Origin: Linnemannia schmuckeri
Taxonomy: Eukaryota > Mortierellomycota > Mortierellomycetes > Mortierellales > Mortierellaceae
Assembly (NCBI GenBank): GCA_029449235.1
Contig: JANATG010000009.1
Coordinates: 2,248,951 to 2,312,950 of the forward strand
DNA: 64,000 nt
Direction of reading: 5' to 3'
The position numbers were made by a program, and so were the translations under genes. Shown here piece by piece: positions 11,815 to 24,294 of this stretch. The notes beneath the pieces are model-generated. The model was given only the letters and a program-made list of their open reading frames with translations, ran no database searches and was not told the DNA's origin. Numbering within the stretch: position 1 is the first letter of the stretch; the number at the start of each line of letters is the position of its first letter.

Positions 11815-12277
11815 CGTCGAGTTTACGCGAGGCCAGTAGTGTTGGTCAAGGCAGGATGAATGGCGAAAGGAAAGGTGTTTTAATGGTCCTGAAAAAGGGA
11901 GATTCAGGAATGCGTGAGAGGTGGGGGAATGAAAAGGGACGAGTGACAAGCAAGCGAGTGTTGATTCGAAGAAGGAACGAAACGCATATGCAGAGAGTGG
12001 CTAACATTGATGCGGCTAAATCTAGTATCACGTGGATCTTATTAGTTACCACGTGCAACTTTAAGTGACTGCTTACCTTTCCTATTTTGCTTTTTTCTTT
12101 TTTTTTTTTCCTCTTAGCCTGCTATAATGTGTTCCCCCTCACCTCAAGCCCATCAACAAACACCTCTCCCAGTTCAGGATCCCTTCCTCTTCACAATCGG
12201 CCCGCCCTCCGCCCTCCTTTTATCCTCTTGTTTTCTTCTCACACAACAAAGCAACACACATAAACACACTCGCAACC
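11815..12277. promoter_or_regulatory. Shared upstream region of HID1 and FCF2 (divergent)
   Basis: 463 bases separate the two start codons. The FCF2 side has a T-rich tract (about 12088-12112) and C/A-rich leader sequence; the HID1 side is purine-rich on the plus strand. I see no clear TATA box on either side. A bidirectional promoter is inferred from geometry alone. Confidence 0.4.
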
Positions 12278-13486
12278 ATGGTCACAACTCGGAACAGAAG
12301 CAGGAACCCCTCACTCACACAGGCAGAGATGGAGCTCCCTCCACCCACAAGACCCCGTCGCTCTCGGCAGACCAAACCAAAGCCAGTTGTCGTCCAGGAC
12401 GCGGAGGAGTCAGAGACTGTCGAGAGCTCGTCTCCTACATCCTCACCCGAGTCAAGGAGTCCACCATCAGAACTCGAGGAGCCTCTGTCGTCAGTAGAGG
12501 TTCCCGAGGAGTCGCTACTCGGCGAGACCGTGTCGTCAAAGAAGCCGGAACAGGAGGAGGACGAGGCGCAGACAGTTCCCGGAGACGAGGAACAGTTAGA
12601 TTCAGCAGAGTCAAAGGATGAATCAGAAGAGGAGGAGGACGATGATGAAGATTTGGACGCACTTTTGGTCAAGGCTCAGGCATCGCTGAAGAGGAAAGCC
12701 ATGTTTGAAGAGAATAGTAACGAGCCCATGTTCAACTTTCCCAAGCTTCAGACGGGATTGAAGGATAAGAACGTGTACATCAAGCAGGAGAACGGGAGAG
12801 CCAAGGTCACCGTGGACAATGTTGTCGTTGTGGACAAAGGCAACAAAGCTGGAAATAGGTCTGCCCTCGAGACCTGCGAGGTCAATATGAACGCCGAGAA
12901 GGTGCACATCAGTAAGCGCCAGAAGCAGGAGGTAAGCACCACTTGTTTTTCTTGGCTTCTCAACGCAACATTCATCGTTTTCTTTCACATTGCAATAAGT
13001 AATGCATCGAGTATTTTTCTCAATATGCAGTCTGGCCTCAGTTTTTGTCTCAACAACTCATCAACACATTATTTACTCGTTGTTTATTGCTGCGACTTGT
13101 AGGAGAGAGAGAAGACGACTGGAAAGAAGTGGTTTGATATGCCACAGCAGGTGTTGACACCTGAGCTGAGACGGGACTTGCAGATTTTGAAATTGAGGAA
13201 TGTATTGGACCCTAAGCGGTTTTACAAGCGCGAGGAGAAGGGTAAGCCCAGGTTTCCAAAGTATTTCCAGGTGGGCACGATTATTGAGGGCAACACCGAG
13301 TTTTATTCTTCTCGTTTGAGCAAGAAGGAGCGTGCAACGACCATTACGGGCGAGGTGATGAAGGATATTGCTGGTCGGGACTACTACAAGCGCAAGTTTG
13401 ATGAAATCCAGGTGGCTAAGCAGTCTGGTGGCAAGAAGTTCAACAAGAAGGGCAAGGGCAAGCAGAGCAAGTCCTGGCGCAAGTAG
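12278..13486 (+). CDS. FCF2: rRNA-processing protein FCF2, two exons, 345 aa
   Basis: Exon 1 is 12278-12931 and exon 2 is 13103-13486; the 171-base intron has donor GTAAGC and acceptor TTGTAG. The ATG is in good context (ACCATGG). Residues 1-215 are acidic and Ser/Pro-rich, including a Glu/Asp run near 115-125. The carboxyl 125 residues are the conserved Fcf2 (Tdif2/DNTTIP2-type) domain: KKWFDMPQQVLTPELRRDL, RNVLDPKRFYK, FPKYFQVGTI, and a Lys/Gly-rich basic tail KKFNKKGKGKQSKSWRK. In yeast, Fcf2 is a nucleolar factor of the SSU processome required for early pre-rRNA cleavages around 18S. The intron falls just before the conserved domain. Assignment is firm from the domain sequence. Confidence 0.92.
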
Positions 13487-14790
13487 CTTTATCATTTTCT
13501 TTTGTTTCCGTTCATTCACAATAATCATCATACCTGCATTTTCCATATTCGTGTGTATTGATGTATGCGTATTTTAATGTGCCTATATGTTGACTGTAAC
13601 TGCATGAATGCATCCATTTACCGTACTTTTAAAGTCGATCATTAAGGGCGAAGTATGGATAGTATGCGTTGTGGCACATTCAAGTATAACATGGTGAGTG
13701 TGGGGCTGGGGGACAAGTTGATATCCTTCAATCTTTGTTTTCCTGTTTTACTTGTTCCATCGGTTTGATCAGTTTGATCGGTTCGGTCACCCCATTGTTC
13801 GCCAGAAACATTGATGCCATCAGTCGTTCTTCCTTTTTTTTTCCGGCGCCCCCCTCCCCCCCACCGATATGGTGGCTGTCCTATGAGTCTCACGTTCATA
13901 TTCAAGGGCTGCAATCGATAATCCTTTTCAGCATGTTTTCACTCTCTCTTCATGCGATGGCCACCACTTCGTGGCAATTATTAATGCGGCGTCTTCGCCC
14001 ATTCCCTCTTTGCGCCGCCCTGGTGTGCACAGTGCACGGTGCAAAATGCACAATGCAATGCGTTCCAACAATGTGCATTTGCCCCTCCTCTTCTCCTCGC
14101 CTATGTCTCCACCCACTCACTCCCTCAACTTCTTTTTCTTCTCTCCTTCCCTCCCCTCATTCTCCCCTTCTCCTGTCTTCCTTTTTTCTCCTCTCGTGTC
14201 TCCATGTCTCTCTAATCTTTCTCTCCCCTTCTTCCCTTCTACCCCCTCTTCTTTCAATCTCTCCTCTCGTTCTCTCTCCTTCTCTCTCCTTCTCTTTCCC
14301 TTGCCATGACACACGTTAACACACGCATGTAATGTGTTGATTGACTTTTTTAAATGTTACAAGTCTGTTCTTATTGTTATAGTTCAATGACTTGCATGAA
14401 ATGAAGACTAGCAATAAGTGCCACGATTCAAAAATATTGCATCGCAGATCCTGTCCGGGTTCCATCTGCTTCGTCTTTTCTTTTTCTGTTCGAATCATGT
14501 GTAAAATTCTCCTTTGGCTTTTGGTGTCTTTTTTTTTTTCTTTTTTAAAGGCCTATGTTGATCTGTCGGTGGGTTAGATAAAAGAAATCCTTCCGTAAAC
14601 GAAAAAGGGAAAAAGGAACAGACACGTATCCATGCCGTATCCACAGACAATAACAAAGAAAAAGGAATTACTTACTTCTCTCTCCCTCTCTCTCTCTGTT
14701 TCTCTCTCTTCTTTCCTTTTATTTTTCCTTTACCTTTTTCTTTCCTTCTCTTTCGCCTTATTTGTTTGTTCTCCGCGTGTTTCCTGTGCT

Positions 14791-14834
<44 letters not shown>

Positions 14835-15531
14835 CACGGTCTCCCCCTCTCGTTGCTGTCTTCCACCGCCAGCTGGCCCTGTAACCTGCCTTTTGGTGCC
14901 TTACCTTGTTGCCCTGGCCTGGGCTTTGCCCTGTCTCTGTCGCTGTCCCACCCTCTCTCTCTCTGACCTTTTTCGCTGCTGCTCTCTCTTCCAACCCGCC
15001 CACAACCACCCCCTCCTCCCTCTCTTCCCATCCCCCTTGCTCACACCTCCTCCACACCTTTTTTTTTCCGTCCGATACATCTTTCTTTGTTTATCATCAT
15101 CATCCTTTGTCCTTCTTCATCATCATCCTTCCCTTCATCCCATACTGCCATACACACAGCCTCCAACACTCTCCTCTCTCCTTCCCCTTCTCCGTCTCGT
15201 CATCCTCGGAACCATACCATTCCTTTCTTCTCTTACATTTCAATCCCGATCCACACCAGTCCATCACATCTGTGTGCCTCTCTGTCCTTCAATAAAAAGA
15301 AATCACTACCCCATCCAAGCAAACACAAGCACAAGTACCTCATACCATACCCCTTCCCATCCTTTTCATACTTTGCTTCTTGCCCCATTTGTCCTTCTTA
15401 TCTTTCTGGCCTGTCAATTGGGTCATCCTCTTCCCCCTCCATATCTTGTTCCTTTCTTTCGTCTCTTAAACAATTGCCCTCTTAGCGCACCTGCCCCGCC
15501 CCTTATCACTTGTTAACCTGAGCCACTAGTG
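13487..15531. other. Long intergenic region, pyrimidine-rich
   Basis: About 2 kb between FCF2 and the coiled-coil gene. From 14,085 to 14,305 and again from 14,680 to 15,480 the plus strand is almost pure C/T, which opens long chance frames in several phases. Around 14,028-14,070 there is a cluster of TGCAC/GTGCA-type short repeats. The second tract directly precedes the start at 15532 and is probably promoter plus leader of that gene. No gene supported. Confidence 0.5.
14794..14834. repeat. 41-base T homopolymer
   Basis: An uninterrupted T run within the pyrimidine tract. A 28-base T run (4706-4733) and a 38-base A run (27777-27814) occur elsewhere in the window. The exact length is likely to be polymorphic or subject to sequencing error. 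Confidence 0.9.
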
Positions 15532-18500
15532 ATGTCGCAAGTCAAGACTCACCGTGGTTCGCTCCACAACCCCGGCACGCCTCGTTCTCAATCATCTTCC
15601 TCCTTGGCCTCTGCCACTACCACAACATCCTCCCGTCCTCGTCGCATTCACATCAATCTGCCCAAGGCAACTGCTACTGCAGCTGCCTTCCTCTCTCCGA
15701 CTACAGGCACCTCGACTCTGTCGCATGAAAGGATCCGGGAGGATCGTGCTCGGTATGCTGAACTTGTCGCCAAGAATGCTACTTCTGAGGTAAGCAGCAT
15801 CTGTTTTGTTTTTTTTGCCCTTTTTTAGTTTTTTTCTTTCTTTCGAGATTCTTCCCACTAAGTCAAAGTCCGCCCTGTCTCTATGCCACCCATTGTTTTT
15901 TTTGTGAGTTTTTTTTTACCAATCTTTCTGACCTTATTTTCTTGCTCTTTGTGTAATCTCCATTGGCTTCCAATTGGTTCGTTTCCATCCGAAGGCTCTT
16001 TTGAAGATGCCCAACGTCGCAACCAAACCCAGGGCTATTGACGATGTCTTTGACCACCAATTCGCCCACCAAGCTTCCTCTATTGCCTTCAAACTGCCCT
16101 TGGTTGCCCCTCCTGCCATCTCTAATATGAAAGTTGCCGTTGACACTTCTAGTCCATACACTACATCCACTCCACGATTTTCTCAACAGGTATGTATTTC
16201 ACAATTCCTTAAAATTGCAAGATACCAACTTGAAGATTGACCACGAGAGACGCATTTTTCCTTTACTGGTGTTACACCACTAACGTTTTCTCTTTTGTCC
16301 CACCATTTTGCTTGCCCGTTTCGACATGTCTTCGCACAACAGCGCCCAGGCGTCGATCGCAAGCGCTCCAACCAAGGAAATATGAACAGTAAGATCCTCT
16401 TTTAATAATGACCTGCTTTTTTTTCTTAATTCATGCATGACTCCCTACCCCCTCCTCAGTCCTCTCTTTCGCCTTTCGCCTTCTCACTCTCAGACCCCGG
16501 CTACATATGATTGCTATTCATTTTTGTGCAAAAACATTGACAACATATTCCTCTTTTTGTTTTACACCGCGTTAATCATAAACAGACTCCGAAGAGAGTG
16601 TGTCGAGACGGAACAGCAGCATGAACCCGTTGGCGGCCACCTTTACGCCTACGCTGCCCAAGGCAGGCTCACCCGAATTTGCAGCTACAGAGGATACCAT
16701 CACCAAGCTCTCTTCCCCTTCCAGACGCAACACCGTTGACTCCAGGGCTAATGTATGATGTGAATTATCGTTTTTTTTTTTTTTTTTTTCAAAATTGCTG
16801 TTTCTCTTTTTCCTTCCTATCCCTCCCTCCCCCCTCCTCGCTCTCAGGCACCGCCCCCATCACTGCCATCATTATACATGCCAGATATTAGATTTGATTT
16901 GATACATTACAACATGCATGTCTGCGGCCCTTAAACGTCAGCTAACCGTCTCTACTTGACACCATGTACAATGCCATATGTATATTTGTTTCTGAACCTT
17001 AGGATGGCATGGTGACAGGGCTTGGAATCTCGTCTCCCACTACCGCCACAGCAGTAAATCCTCGCCTCTCAACACAACCTCAATACGACTTAAAGACAGC
17101 TTCACCCACTGCACTCCTGCGTAACGATCGTGCTACCTTCGATACATCATTCACAGCGTCATCTTCTGCCCCGCACAACAACGCTCTTGCAAGGACATCA
17201 AGCGTCCTCGATTTCGATCCCGAAGTATTCCGCGACAACCTTATGCGTCAAATCACCGACAAGCTGGAGACTGGACTGGATCGTCGCTTCAGCCAGCTGG
17301 CTTCGGCTCTCCCTACCCCTTCCATTGTGTCTGGTCAACCTTCCGCAGGAAAGACATTCTCTTCCTCCGATGCAGCCCTGTCTGTGATGATACCCGAGGA
17401 GGCGAACGTGGCCCAGCTTCGATCGCTGCTGAAAACCGCCAATGCAGAGTTGGGGCGACTCAAGGACAAGAATCAGGAGTTGCAGGAGAACCATCGTCAG
17501 CTGGAACGACAGCATCTCGAGGCGACTCATCAGATTGCACGCCTGCAAGATCTGGAGCGAGCACAGTCCTCCATCTACCCAAGGACTCATGGCGATGCCT
17601 CGCCAACTTCTTTGGGTTCACCATCGACAGATGGAAGGGTATTGGACTTGGCATCTTTGAACGGCGGGTTTGGTCAGAGGATCGGCGGCGGCAGTGTTCA
17701 GTCGTCGAAAGGATCTCTGGCAGAATCCAATCAAACGATTCAGAGGTTAATGAAGGAGGTCGCAGCCCTGACTTCGGAGCGTGATGTGCTGAAGATTCGA
17801 TCCTGGGAGCTGGAGAAGAAGCCCTATATGCAGCAGCCTCCCTTCCACGACGTCCGCTCTACGGACTTCATTGACCTTGAGAATGAGCGCAACCGGTTGA
17901 TCGAGGAGTTGGGCCAGAAGACTGTGGCGATGGAGGATCTCTGGAACAAGAACGAGGCACTTACGCTCCGGGCCACGGAGTACGAGAAGCGCGTCTGGGA
18001 GCTGGAGAGCCAGGTGACGGCTCTTGAGGCTGACTGCGCACTCTTGCCTAGAATCCGTCTGGACCTTGTTGAGATGGAAGCTAGAGCCGTAGCAGCCGAT
18101 GCCTTGGTGGTCAAGTTGCAGGCAATGGAGGGACAGGCCGAGCTGGTTAAGAACTTGCAGGACCGCATTCAGGAACTTGAGACGACCAATGCTGAACTGG
18201 ATCACTCCAACTGGGACTTGTCAGAGAAGCTGAACATTGCCAACAACCAGCATGGATTGCTAACAAGAGAGTTCGAGTCCTTCCGTTCCAAGGATAAGGA
18301 TGACCGTCGCCTTGAGTTTTTGACCAACAGAAACCGCGAGCTGGAGGCTCAACTGTCCGCCGAGCAGAACAAGGCCGCACCAGACTACAAGGACGAGTAC
18401 GAGCGTGTCTCCTCGGAGCTGGAGAAGATCAAAATCCGCTTGCCTCAGCTCGAAGGCCAGTCCAAGCAGGTGGCCTTGCTTCGATCCAAGACCCTGCAGC

Positions 18501-19390
18501 TGGAGAAACAGATCAAGACAATGGAGCAGCTCGAACCCCGGCTAGAGGAGATGCAGCAGCTTCATGAGCGCAATCTGTTTTTAGAGGGAGAATTAGGAGA
18601 GCTGGAACAGCTTCGTGCCCGCGAAATGGAGTTGGAGCATGAGCTCGAGGCTGCCAAGGCTCGCGTGATCCAGTTGGAGACCCACAAGGCGAGGATGAAC
18701 TCGTTTTCGGGTTTGAAGCAATTGCAGACTCGCGCGCGGTCTGGCTCCGTCGTCCAACCAATGGCGCCCTTTATTCCACCTGCATTGGCTCAGCAACAAC
18801 AACAACAACAGCAGCAGCAGCAGGTTGCACAGGATGAGAATGAGACTGAGGAGGAGAAGAACCGCGGTGTAACTACAGTCAAGGAGGACTTAAGGATCAG
18901 GACCAGTCATGGACTGAGCCACCTTGCCCGGTCATCTCAGTCAATCACCACTACTACTGAGCCTATCCTGTCTCCCAAGCGCGAGTTCCCCCCTACCCCA
19001 ACCACAGCCTCGGCATGGCCCTCGGGCAGGTCCAGTATGAGCATGAGCCACGCGTCGCACAGGATGAGTACCAGCTCGAACACAAGCACCGTCCTGAGCC
19101 ATTCCAGCAACAGTCCAAGCCTCCAGTGGCGAACCAGCCAAGCAACCTATCCTTCTGCCCCCGTCAGCCCTAGCGAGTCTCTGTCGCCATCGATTCTGTC
19201 GCTCTCATCGTCCTCGTCCTCGACGCTGTCGGACGATGAGTCTGCATCATGTATTGAAAAGAACAAGGCTTCGATGACTGACGAGCCAGAGTCGTTCCTA
19301 GATCACGCTGATGAAGGAGATGTTGCCGTTTTAGGGCTTGCGCCCTCGCCCCTTCTTCCTACTGCGTCCATCGTCCACGTAGATATTTAA
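15532..19390 (+). CDS. Long coiled-coil protein, five exons, 1017 aa, function unknown
   Basis: Exons: 15532-15789, 15995-16189, 16343-16388, 16586-16752, 17003-19390. Donors are GTAAGC, GTATGT, GTAAGA and GTATGA; acceptors CAG/TAG except the second exon, whose GAAG acceptor is the weakest join. The first 330 residues are Ser/Thr/Pro-rich and predicted disordered, with basic patches. Residues about 350-800 are a continuous heptad-rich coiled coil (VAQLRSLLKTANAELGRL, ELETTNAELDHSNWDLSEKL, LEKQIKTMEQLEPRLEEMQ). A CAA/CAG-coded Gln run follows near residue 820, then a Ser-rich tail ending SIVHVDI. There is no transmembrane segment, motor or kinase motif. The shape suits a scaffold or tether (cytoskeletal, spindle-pole or Golgi), but I do not recognise the family. 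The gene is preceded by a long pyrimidine tract. Confidence 0.75.
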
Positions 19391-20738
19391 AAAAAGAAAA
19401 ACATAAAAAAACCATTAAAAAAAACCTCCCCTAAACGTTTATTTTATCCTTATTCTTCCCCTCTCTCGCTCTCTCTTACTATGAATCCACCTATCATGAT
19501 AAGGACGTTCGGTGCGACGGGTGAGAGTAAACAAACGATGCGTCAAGGTGACTACGAAAAAAGGTCAGCAAAGTTTACGTTCCTCTTCATTGACCGGATG
19601 AAAGCGTCTACACAACCCACATGCGCCCACAAAAGCAAAACGCCCATTGAGGCATAACAACAGGTTGTGTGCAAGGAATAAAAACACTCTTTCTGGCGAC
19701 TTACAGCTCAAACAAACTCCAAGCACATACGTATACAACACATCAACAACGACTACATACACACGGTAAGACTATCAACACACACACACACATACACACA
19801 CACACTCCTTGCTAGTTTTGCGTCTGTCCATCCATACTCACGCCCCCTGTTTACCTTACTTCCCTCCTTCCTTCCCTTCCCCCTTGGCACGGTTGTTCAT
19901 CTTTTCTGTTCATTTTGCTTTAATGTGCTGCTGCCAAACTGTTCAACTGCAGATCACCATCTTGTGTGGAATTACTGCTCTTGATCAACCCCTTTGTGGG
20001 CATGCACCCCCTGCTCCATCTATCTATGTATCCTTTATTTTTTTAGCGTCCCTTTTTTTTTTTGTCTTTCTTTCCTTTTTCCACAGGTTGCAGAGGAGTG
20101 GCAAGGATAGAGCGATGCTCTCAGCTTCAGCTTTAAAAGAAAAGAGAACAAGGAATAAGAAAGGGGGCGGAGAGAGGCGAAGAGGGAATGGAGAGGGAGA
20201 CCAAAACCAACAACCACACTGCACCAACCAGCGATCATGAAAAAAAAAAATGCATGCTGCAAGGTACTGTATGCTGCTGCTGTATGTTGTTATTGTTGTG
20301 GTCGTCGTCGTCGTCGTCGTGGCCGCTTTTTTGCACCTCCGCCTTGACCCTACGACCATGTCCGATTTTTTGTTTATTTGCTGTTTGTTGGTTGAGTCTG
20401 TTGACTGGCTGTTTTATTATGGCCTAGGCTCTCACAGAGGAACGAACCTCCATGGTGAACAAAGTTCAATAAAGGAGGACTGATGTAGACAAAGAACAAG
20501 AAACCAACAGACCCCATGCCTCCTCCTCCTCCACTTTCACTTCTCTTCTTCCTCTTCGTTGTCTTCTTCTTCTTCTTCTTCTTCCTTCTCTTCCACTTCT
20601 CTCGTCATCAATCTCAACTTTCACTCTCACATCTCAAAAGATACCAGCCAATTCTCAAATTTACTTTGAATTCGTCCCACAGCACATCCTTGCCTACACG
20701 TTTATTGACATCCTCCACTCCCGACTCTCCCCCATTCA
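19391..20738. other. Intergenic region with microsatellites
   Basis: 1.35 kb between the coiled-coil gene and the sugar transporter. It holds a CA-repeat (about 19778-19805), a GTC-repeat (20301-20320), short A and T runs, and a CTT/CTC-rich tract (20520-20600) shortly before the transporter. I see no coding or RNA gene signal. Confidence 0.5.
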
Positions 20739-22638
20739 ATGGACTCGCGCACGCTAACAAGCCTTCCGCGGCACATGGTATTCTGTGGCGTGGTGGCATG
20801 TTTGACATCGCTCTCGATCGGATATGTGATTGGCTCACCCAACATCCCCGAATCCGCTATCCGAGGCCTTGGAGGCGACTGTGGCCCTCACGCTCCTTAC
20901 ACCATCCAACAAGGGTTTCCCAATTGCTTCCTATTCTCCGATCTCCTCTGGGTAAGCAGTAAATACCGTTTAGTGTGTACTGGTGGTTGAGTTGGACGCC
21001 ATGGGTTGTCTTTGAATGCTGAAGAAAGGTGAAAGGATGGAAAGAATTGGAATTTTGTAGGCCTCGAACTCGCGCATTATTCTTCCCATATTTAAGCATC
21101 CCCGATGTATCTTTGTTTCTATCTCCGTCCGAAAGAAAAAAGAGGAATGAACCCTTCACTCTAACAACTCCACTCCCTTCCTCTTCTCCCGCCTTCATTT
21201 TCACTCATCCAAACAAACCAATATTCCACCCTTTTCTTCCTGATCCGCGCTTTAGGGCTTTGCAATAGGTTCGTACTGTTTGGGCGCGTTCGCCGGCAGT
21301 TTAATCGGAGGCGGTCTGCAGAACAGGTACGGCCGCATCAAAGCCCTCTTCCTCTCCAGTGCTGTTTACATCCTCGGCTCCATCGTCCTCGGCCTTGCCT
21401 TTCACCAAGCCCAATTCATCCTAGGGCGTGTCATCATCGGCTTCGCCTGCGGTCTCGGTGGCGTCGTCGCACCAACGTACCTAGGCGAGATCGCGACAAT
21501 TCAGGGTAGGGGTGTCCTCGGCACATTCCATCAACTCTTCTTGGTAATTGGTCTTCTCCTCTCGAATCTTATCGGCCTTGGGTGGAGCGCTCCGCCTGGA
21601 TGGAGGTTCGTCCTGGCGTTTAATGGCGTCCCTGCCTTGATCCAATGCTTCTTTTTGACACAACTTGTCGAAAGCCCCCGGTATTTGGTCTCGCAGAAGA
21701 GGATCAAGGAGGCTGAGCGGTCACTTCAGATTTTGAGAGGATCCGAAAAGTCGGTCAGCGTCCAGGAGGAACTTGATGATATGATACTCTTGCTCCTAGG
21801 CAGACGCATCTCTGTCGACGACGGCAAGAATCGCATAGATTCCCTTTCCTCTTCTCTTTCTACAGAAAGCCTGCCACCCACTGTCCAACGCGGAGGCTCT
21901 GCCGCCACCCTCCAAAACGACTCCTCTACCGTTCCTCCTGCTCCATTACACCGCGGCAATAAACAAGTCAACACTAGCCAAGAGCCCTACGGATTCCTTA
22001 CCCTCTTCCGGTCCGAATGCCGCGGCCTTGCACTTATAGGAGTCTCGATCCACTTTCTTCAACAGGCCACAGGAATCAACGGCCTCGTTTACTACTCGAC
22101 ATCCTTCCTTGGTGACACATTTGGCCCCGGAAATTCCAAATACATCACCGTCGGCGTCTCGGTCTGCAACCTCCTCGCAACCACCTGTGCAGTCGTCCTC
22201 ATCGACCGTGTCAATCGCAAGACTCTTCTAATGGCCTCTTTTGGCGGAGTCGCTGTTTCAGCAATGCTCCTCGTTATTGGCGCCTATACTGAAGTTGGGG
22301 TCCTGGTGGCTGTCGCCTTATTCTTGTACATCATCGCTTTTGCAATTGGCCTAGGTCCCATCCCCTGGTTGCTCCTCTCAGAATTCCTTCCAACCTATGC
22401 TCTCTCATCTGCATCAAGCGCTGCAACGGGTGTGAATTGGAGTTTCAATTTTATTATCGGCTTACTGTTCCCTTCACTCACAAAAGCTATGGGCAACAGC
22501 ACGTTTATTCTTTTTGGGATCTTTTGCGTCATCGGCGTCGCCTTTGTGTGGTTTTACGTTCCAGAGACGAGGGGCCGGTCCATAGAACTAGTCATGGCCG
22601 AAAAAGGCGTCCCTCCTCGCTCCCCCAATTCTTCCTAG
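20739..22638 (+). CDS. MFS sugar transporter, GLUT-like, two exons, 531 aa
   Basis: Exon 1 20739-20951, exon 2 21256-22638; intron of 304 bases, GTAAGC...TTTAG. The protein fits the 12-helix sugar porter family. TM1 is in exon 1 (MVFCGVVACLTSLSIGYVIG). Exon 2 has NRYGRIKAL after TM2, RVIIGFACGLGGVVAPTYLGE (TM4 region), VESPRYLVSQ after TM6, QQATGINGLVYYST (TM7), RVNRKTLL between TM8 and TM9, GPIPWLLLSEFLP (TM10) and VPETRGRS after TM12; these are the classic hexose-porter signatures. The QQ-TGIN and GPIPW forms resemble animal GLUT more than yeast Hxt. The central cytosolic loop carries an extra Ser/Pro-rich stretch of about 60 residues (around 255-315). It probably moves hexose at the plasma membrane; substrate cannot be read from sequence. 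Confidence 0.9.
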
Positions 22639-22991
22639 ATCGCCTTTTTTAGTATTTATTGATCGCACTGCCGCCAATTTGTTCACTGTTGACCGCACTC
22701 ATTCCTCCGTCCCGTAGGCATTAAAGCGGAAATAAAAAAATTTGGTAATGTTGTTTAATGTATTTATTATCGGGACACATCATGGAGGGGTTATGAGAAG
22801 AAACAGGGTGATGTTTGCTTAGAGGCGAGGTTGAGGTACGTGCGTTGTCGTTTCTCTTTAATAAAAAAGAAATAAAATGACTGCATCGAGTTTTCAGTCT
22901 ATGAGAGTGGTAGGGGCGGGTGTTGTTGTCGTTTTGCTACCTCTTCCTTCCATGTGTTATTTTTTGGGCGTTGTTGTTCCCGGAGTTGCGT
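22639..22991. other. Intergenic, between convergent 3' ends
   Basis: 353 bases between the transporter stop and the NDUFA8 stop on the other strand. It contains several AATAAA-like words (for example near 22732 and 22869), consistent with overlapping 3' untranslated regions. Nothing else seen. Confidence 0.5.
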
Positions 22992-23699
22992 CTAGTTGTA
23001 AATGGTGTTCTCGCGAAGGTGGATGGGCGTGTTTGATGCTCCAGGAATGACCTTCTCGAGTTTCTACAAGATATGATAAATGAAGGTCCACGTCAGAAAA
23101 ATTCGCGATCGGTAAAAACCACATGCCATTAATTATCCATGACAATAATAAACGCATTCGCATCAGTCAAAAAACAAAAAACAAAAAACAAAAAGCACGT
23201 ACCAGCTTGGAAAAGACGCACTCGTTGAAGGTTCTCTCGGGCTTACGGCAGGCATAGTACTCCTGGTTGTGCTTCTCCAAGCACTTGTAGTGAGCTTCCC
23301 ATTCCTTTTCGCAGTTCTCCCTCAACTTGGTGATCCTATCAACAATTAGAACAAATTTAAAGAGTGTTAAAATTATCAATTGAACAAAACTGTAGAAACA
23401 CGGGTCTTTCGAATGGGTTGGTCTGGATGATGGGACTTAAGATATGGAACGTACAGGTCCATGGCGCAGCGTGTGACCTTGCGGCCCTCCTTCAAGCAGT
23501 GGGCAGGGTCGTTGTTCTCGTCCTTGCACAGCATGAAGTCCTCGTTATAATCCTTGCAGTAAGATCCAATGAAGAACGCGGCAGACTTCAGAGGTGCAGA
23601 AGTCGCGCCAACCTCGGGATGAGCAGCCTCAGCGGGGGCTGGGGTAGGGTCGACAAACTTGCCGGTGGTAATATGAGAAGCCTCGCGGAAGGTCGACAT
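22992..23699 (-). CDS. NDUFA8: NADH:ubiquinone oxidoreductase subunit NDUFA8 (PGIV), three exons, 149 aa
   Basis: Exons, high to low: 23699-23455, 23335-23203, 23063-22992. All joins are GT-AG and in frame. The protein has four CX9C motifs, as expected for this complex I accessory subunit: C-KDYNEDFML-C, C-LKEGRKVTR-C, C-EKEWEAHYK-C and C-RKPERTFNE-C. The start MSTFREASH, the block ITKLRENCEKEWEAH, and the short tail KLEKVIPGASNTPIHLRE with a final NTIYN also match the family. Such twin-CX9C proteins are imported to the intermembrane space and oxidised by the Mia40 relay. Length is slightly under the animal protein (about 170). Intron 1 splits a Leu codon between CX9C pairs two and three. Confidence 0.93.
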
Positions 23700-24294
23700 T
23701 ATGCAGTGAACGAGTTACTATAGGACAATTGATACAGGGAAAAGATAGTGCTGTTTGTTGTCAGAGAAAGAGTGAGCCGGGATCGCGGAATTGTCGGCGT
23801 TGCTGATGTAAGCGCAGAGTCCTGCTTTGATGTATGTTTTCTTCTGTTTCTTTGCTGGTCCATCTTGCAAAAAGAGACGCTCGTCCTTGCGTGCAAAAGG
23901 AAATGGCCAGCCAGGTACGGTGCCATCTGTCCAGAGTGTAGATCAGCAGTTGGGTTCTATCGTTCCTCCTGAGAAAGTACATAGAGAAATAGCAGACAGG
24001 CCCAGTCAACATACGGGAAGAGTGGAGTGTTGTGGGTATGGAGGCGAGTGATCCTGTATTGAGTGTTTATTCCTGCAAATGGATGGAAACACCGAGACAG
24101 AGAAAGAGATGGGAGAGAGGACAAGGACGAGAAGAAGATAGAACGGAGATGCTAATCGACCTGATCAACCCAGAGCCGGACGGACGGAGAACAGTGGCAG
24201 ACACACACAGAGGAATCAATAATTTAGCACACACGATCTCCGAACTGTACCGTGACGTTTCACTTTTTCCTTTTTTTAATCTTGCTTTAGATGA
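23700..24294. other. Intergenic, between NDUFA8 start and RPC34 end
   Basis: 595 bases upstream of NDUFA8 and downstream of RPC34 (both minus strand). Purine-rich around 24,090-24,150. No coding signal that is consistent between strands. Confidence 0.45.

Noticed and set aside
14632..15516. Plus-strand open frame of 294 codons, Ser/Leu/Phe-rich
   Set aside because: It is a by-product of a C/T-rich tract; overlapping phases are equally open and no start context or family match exists.
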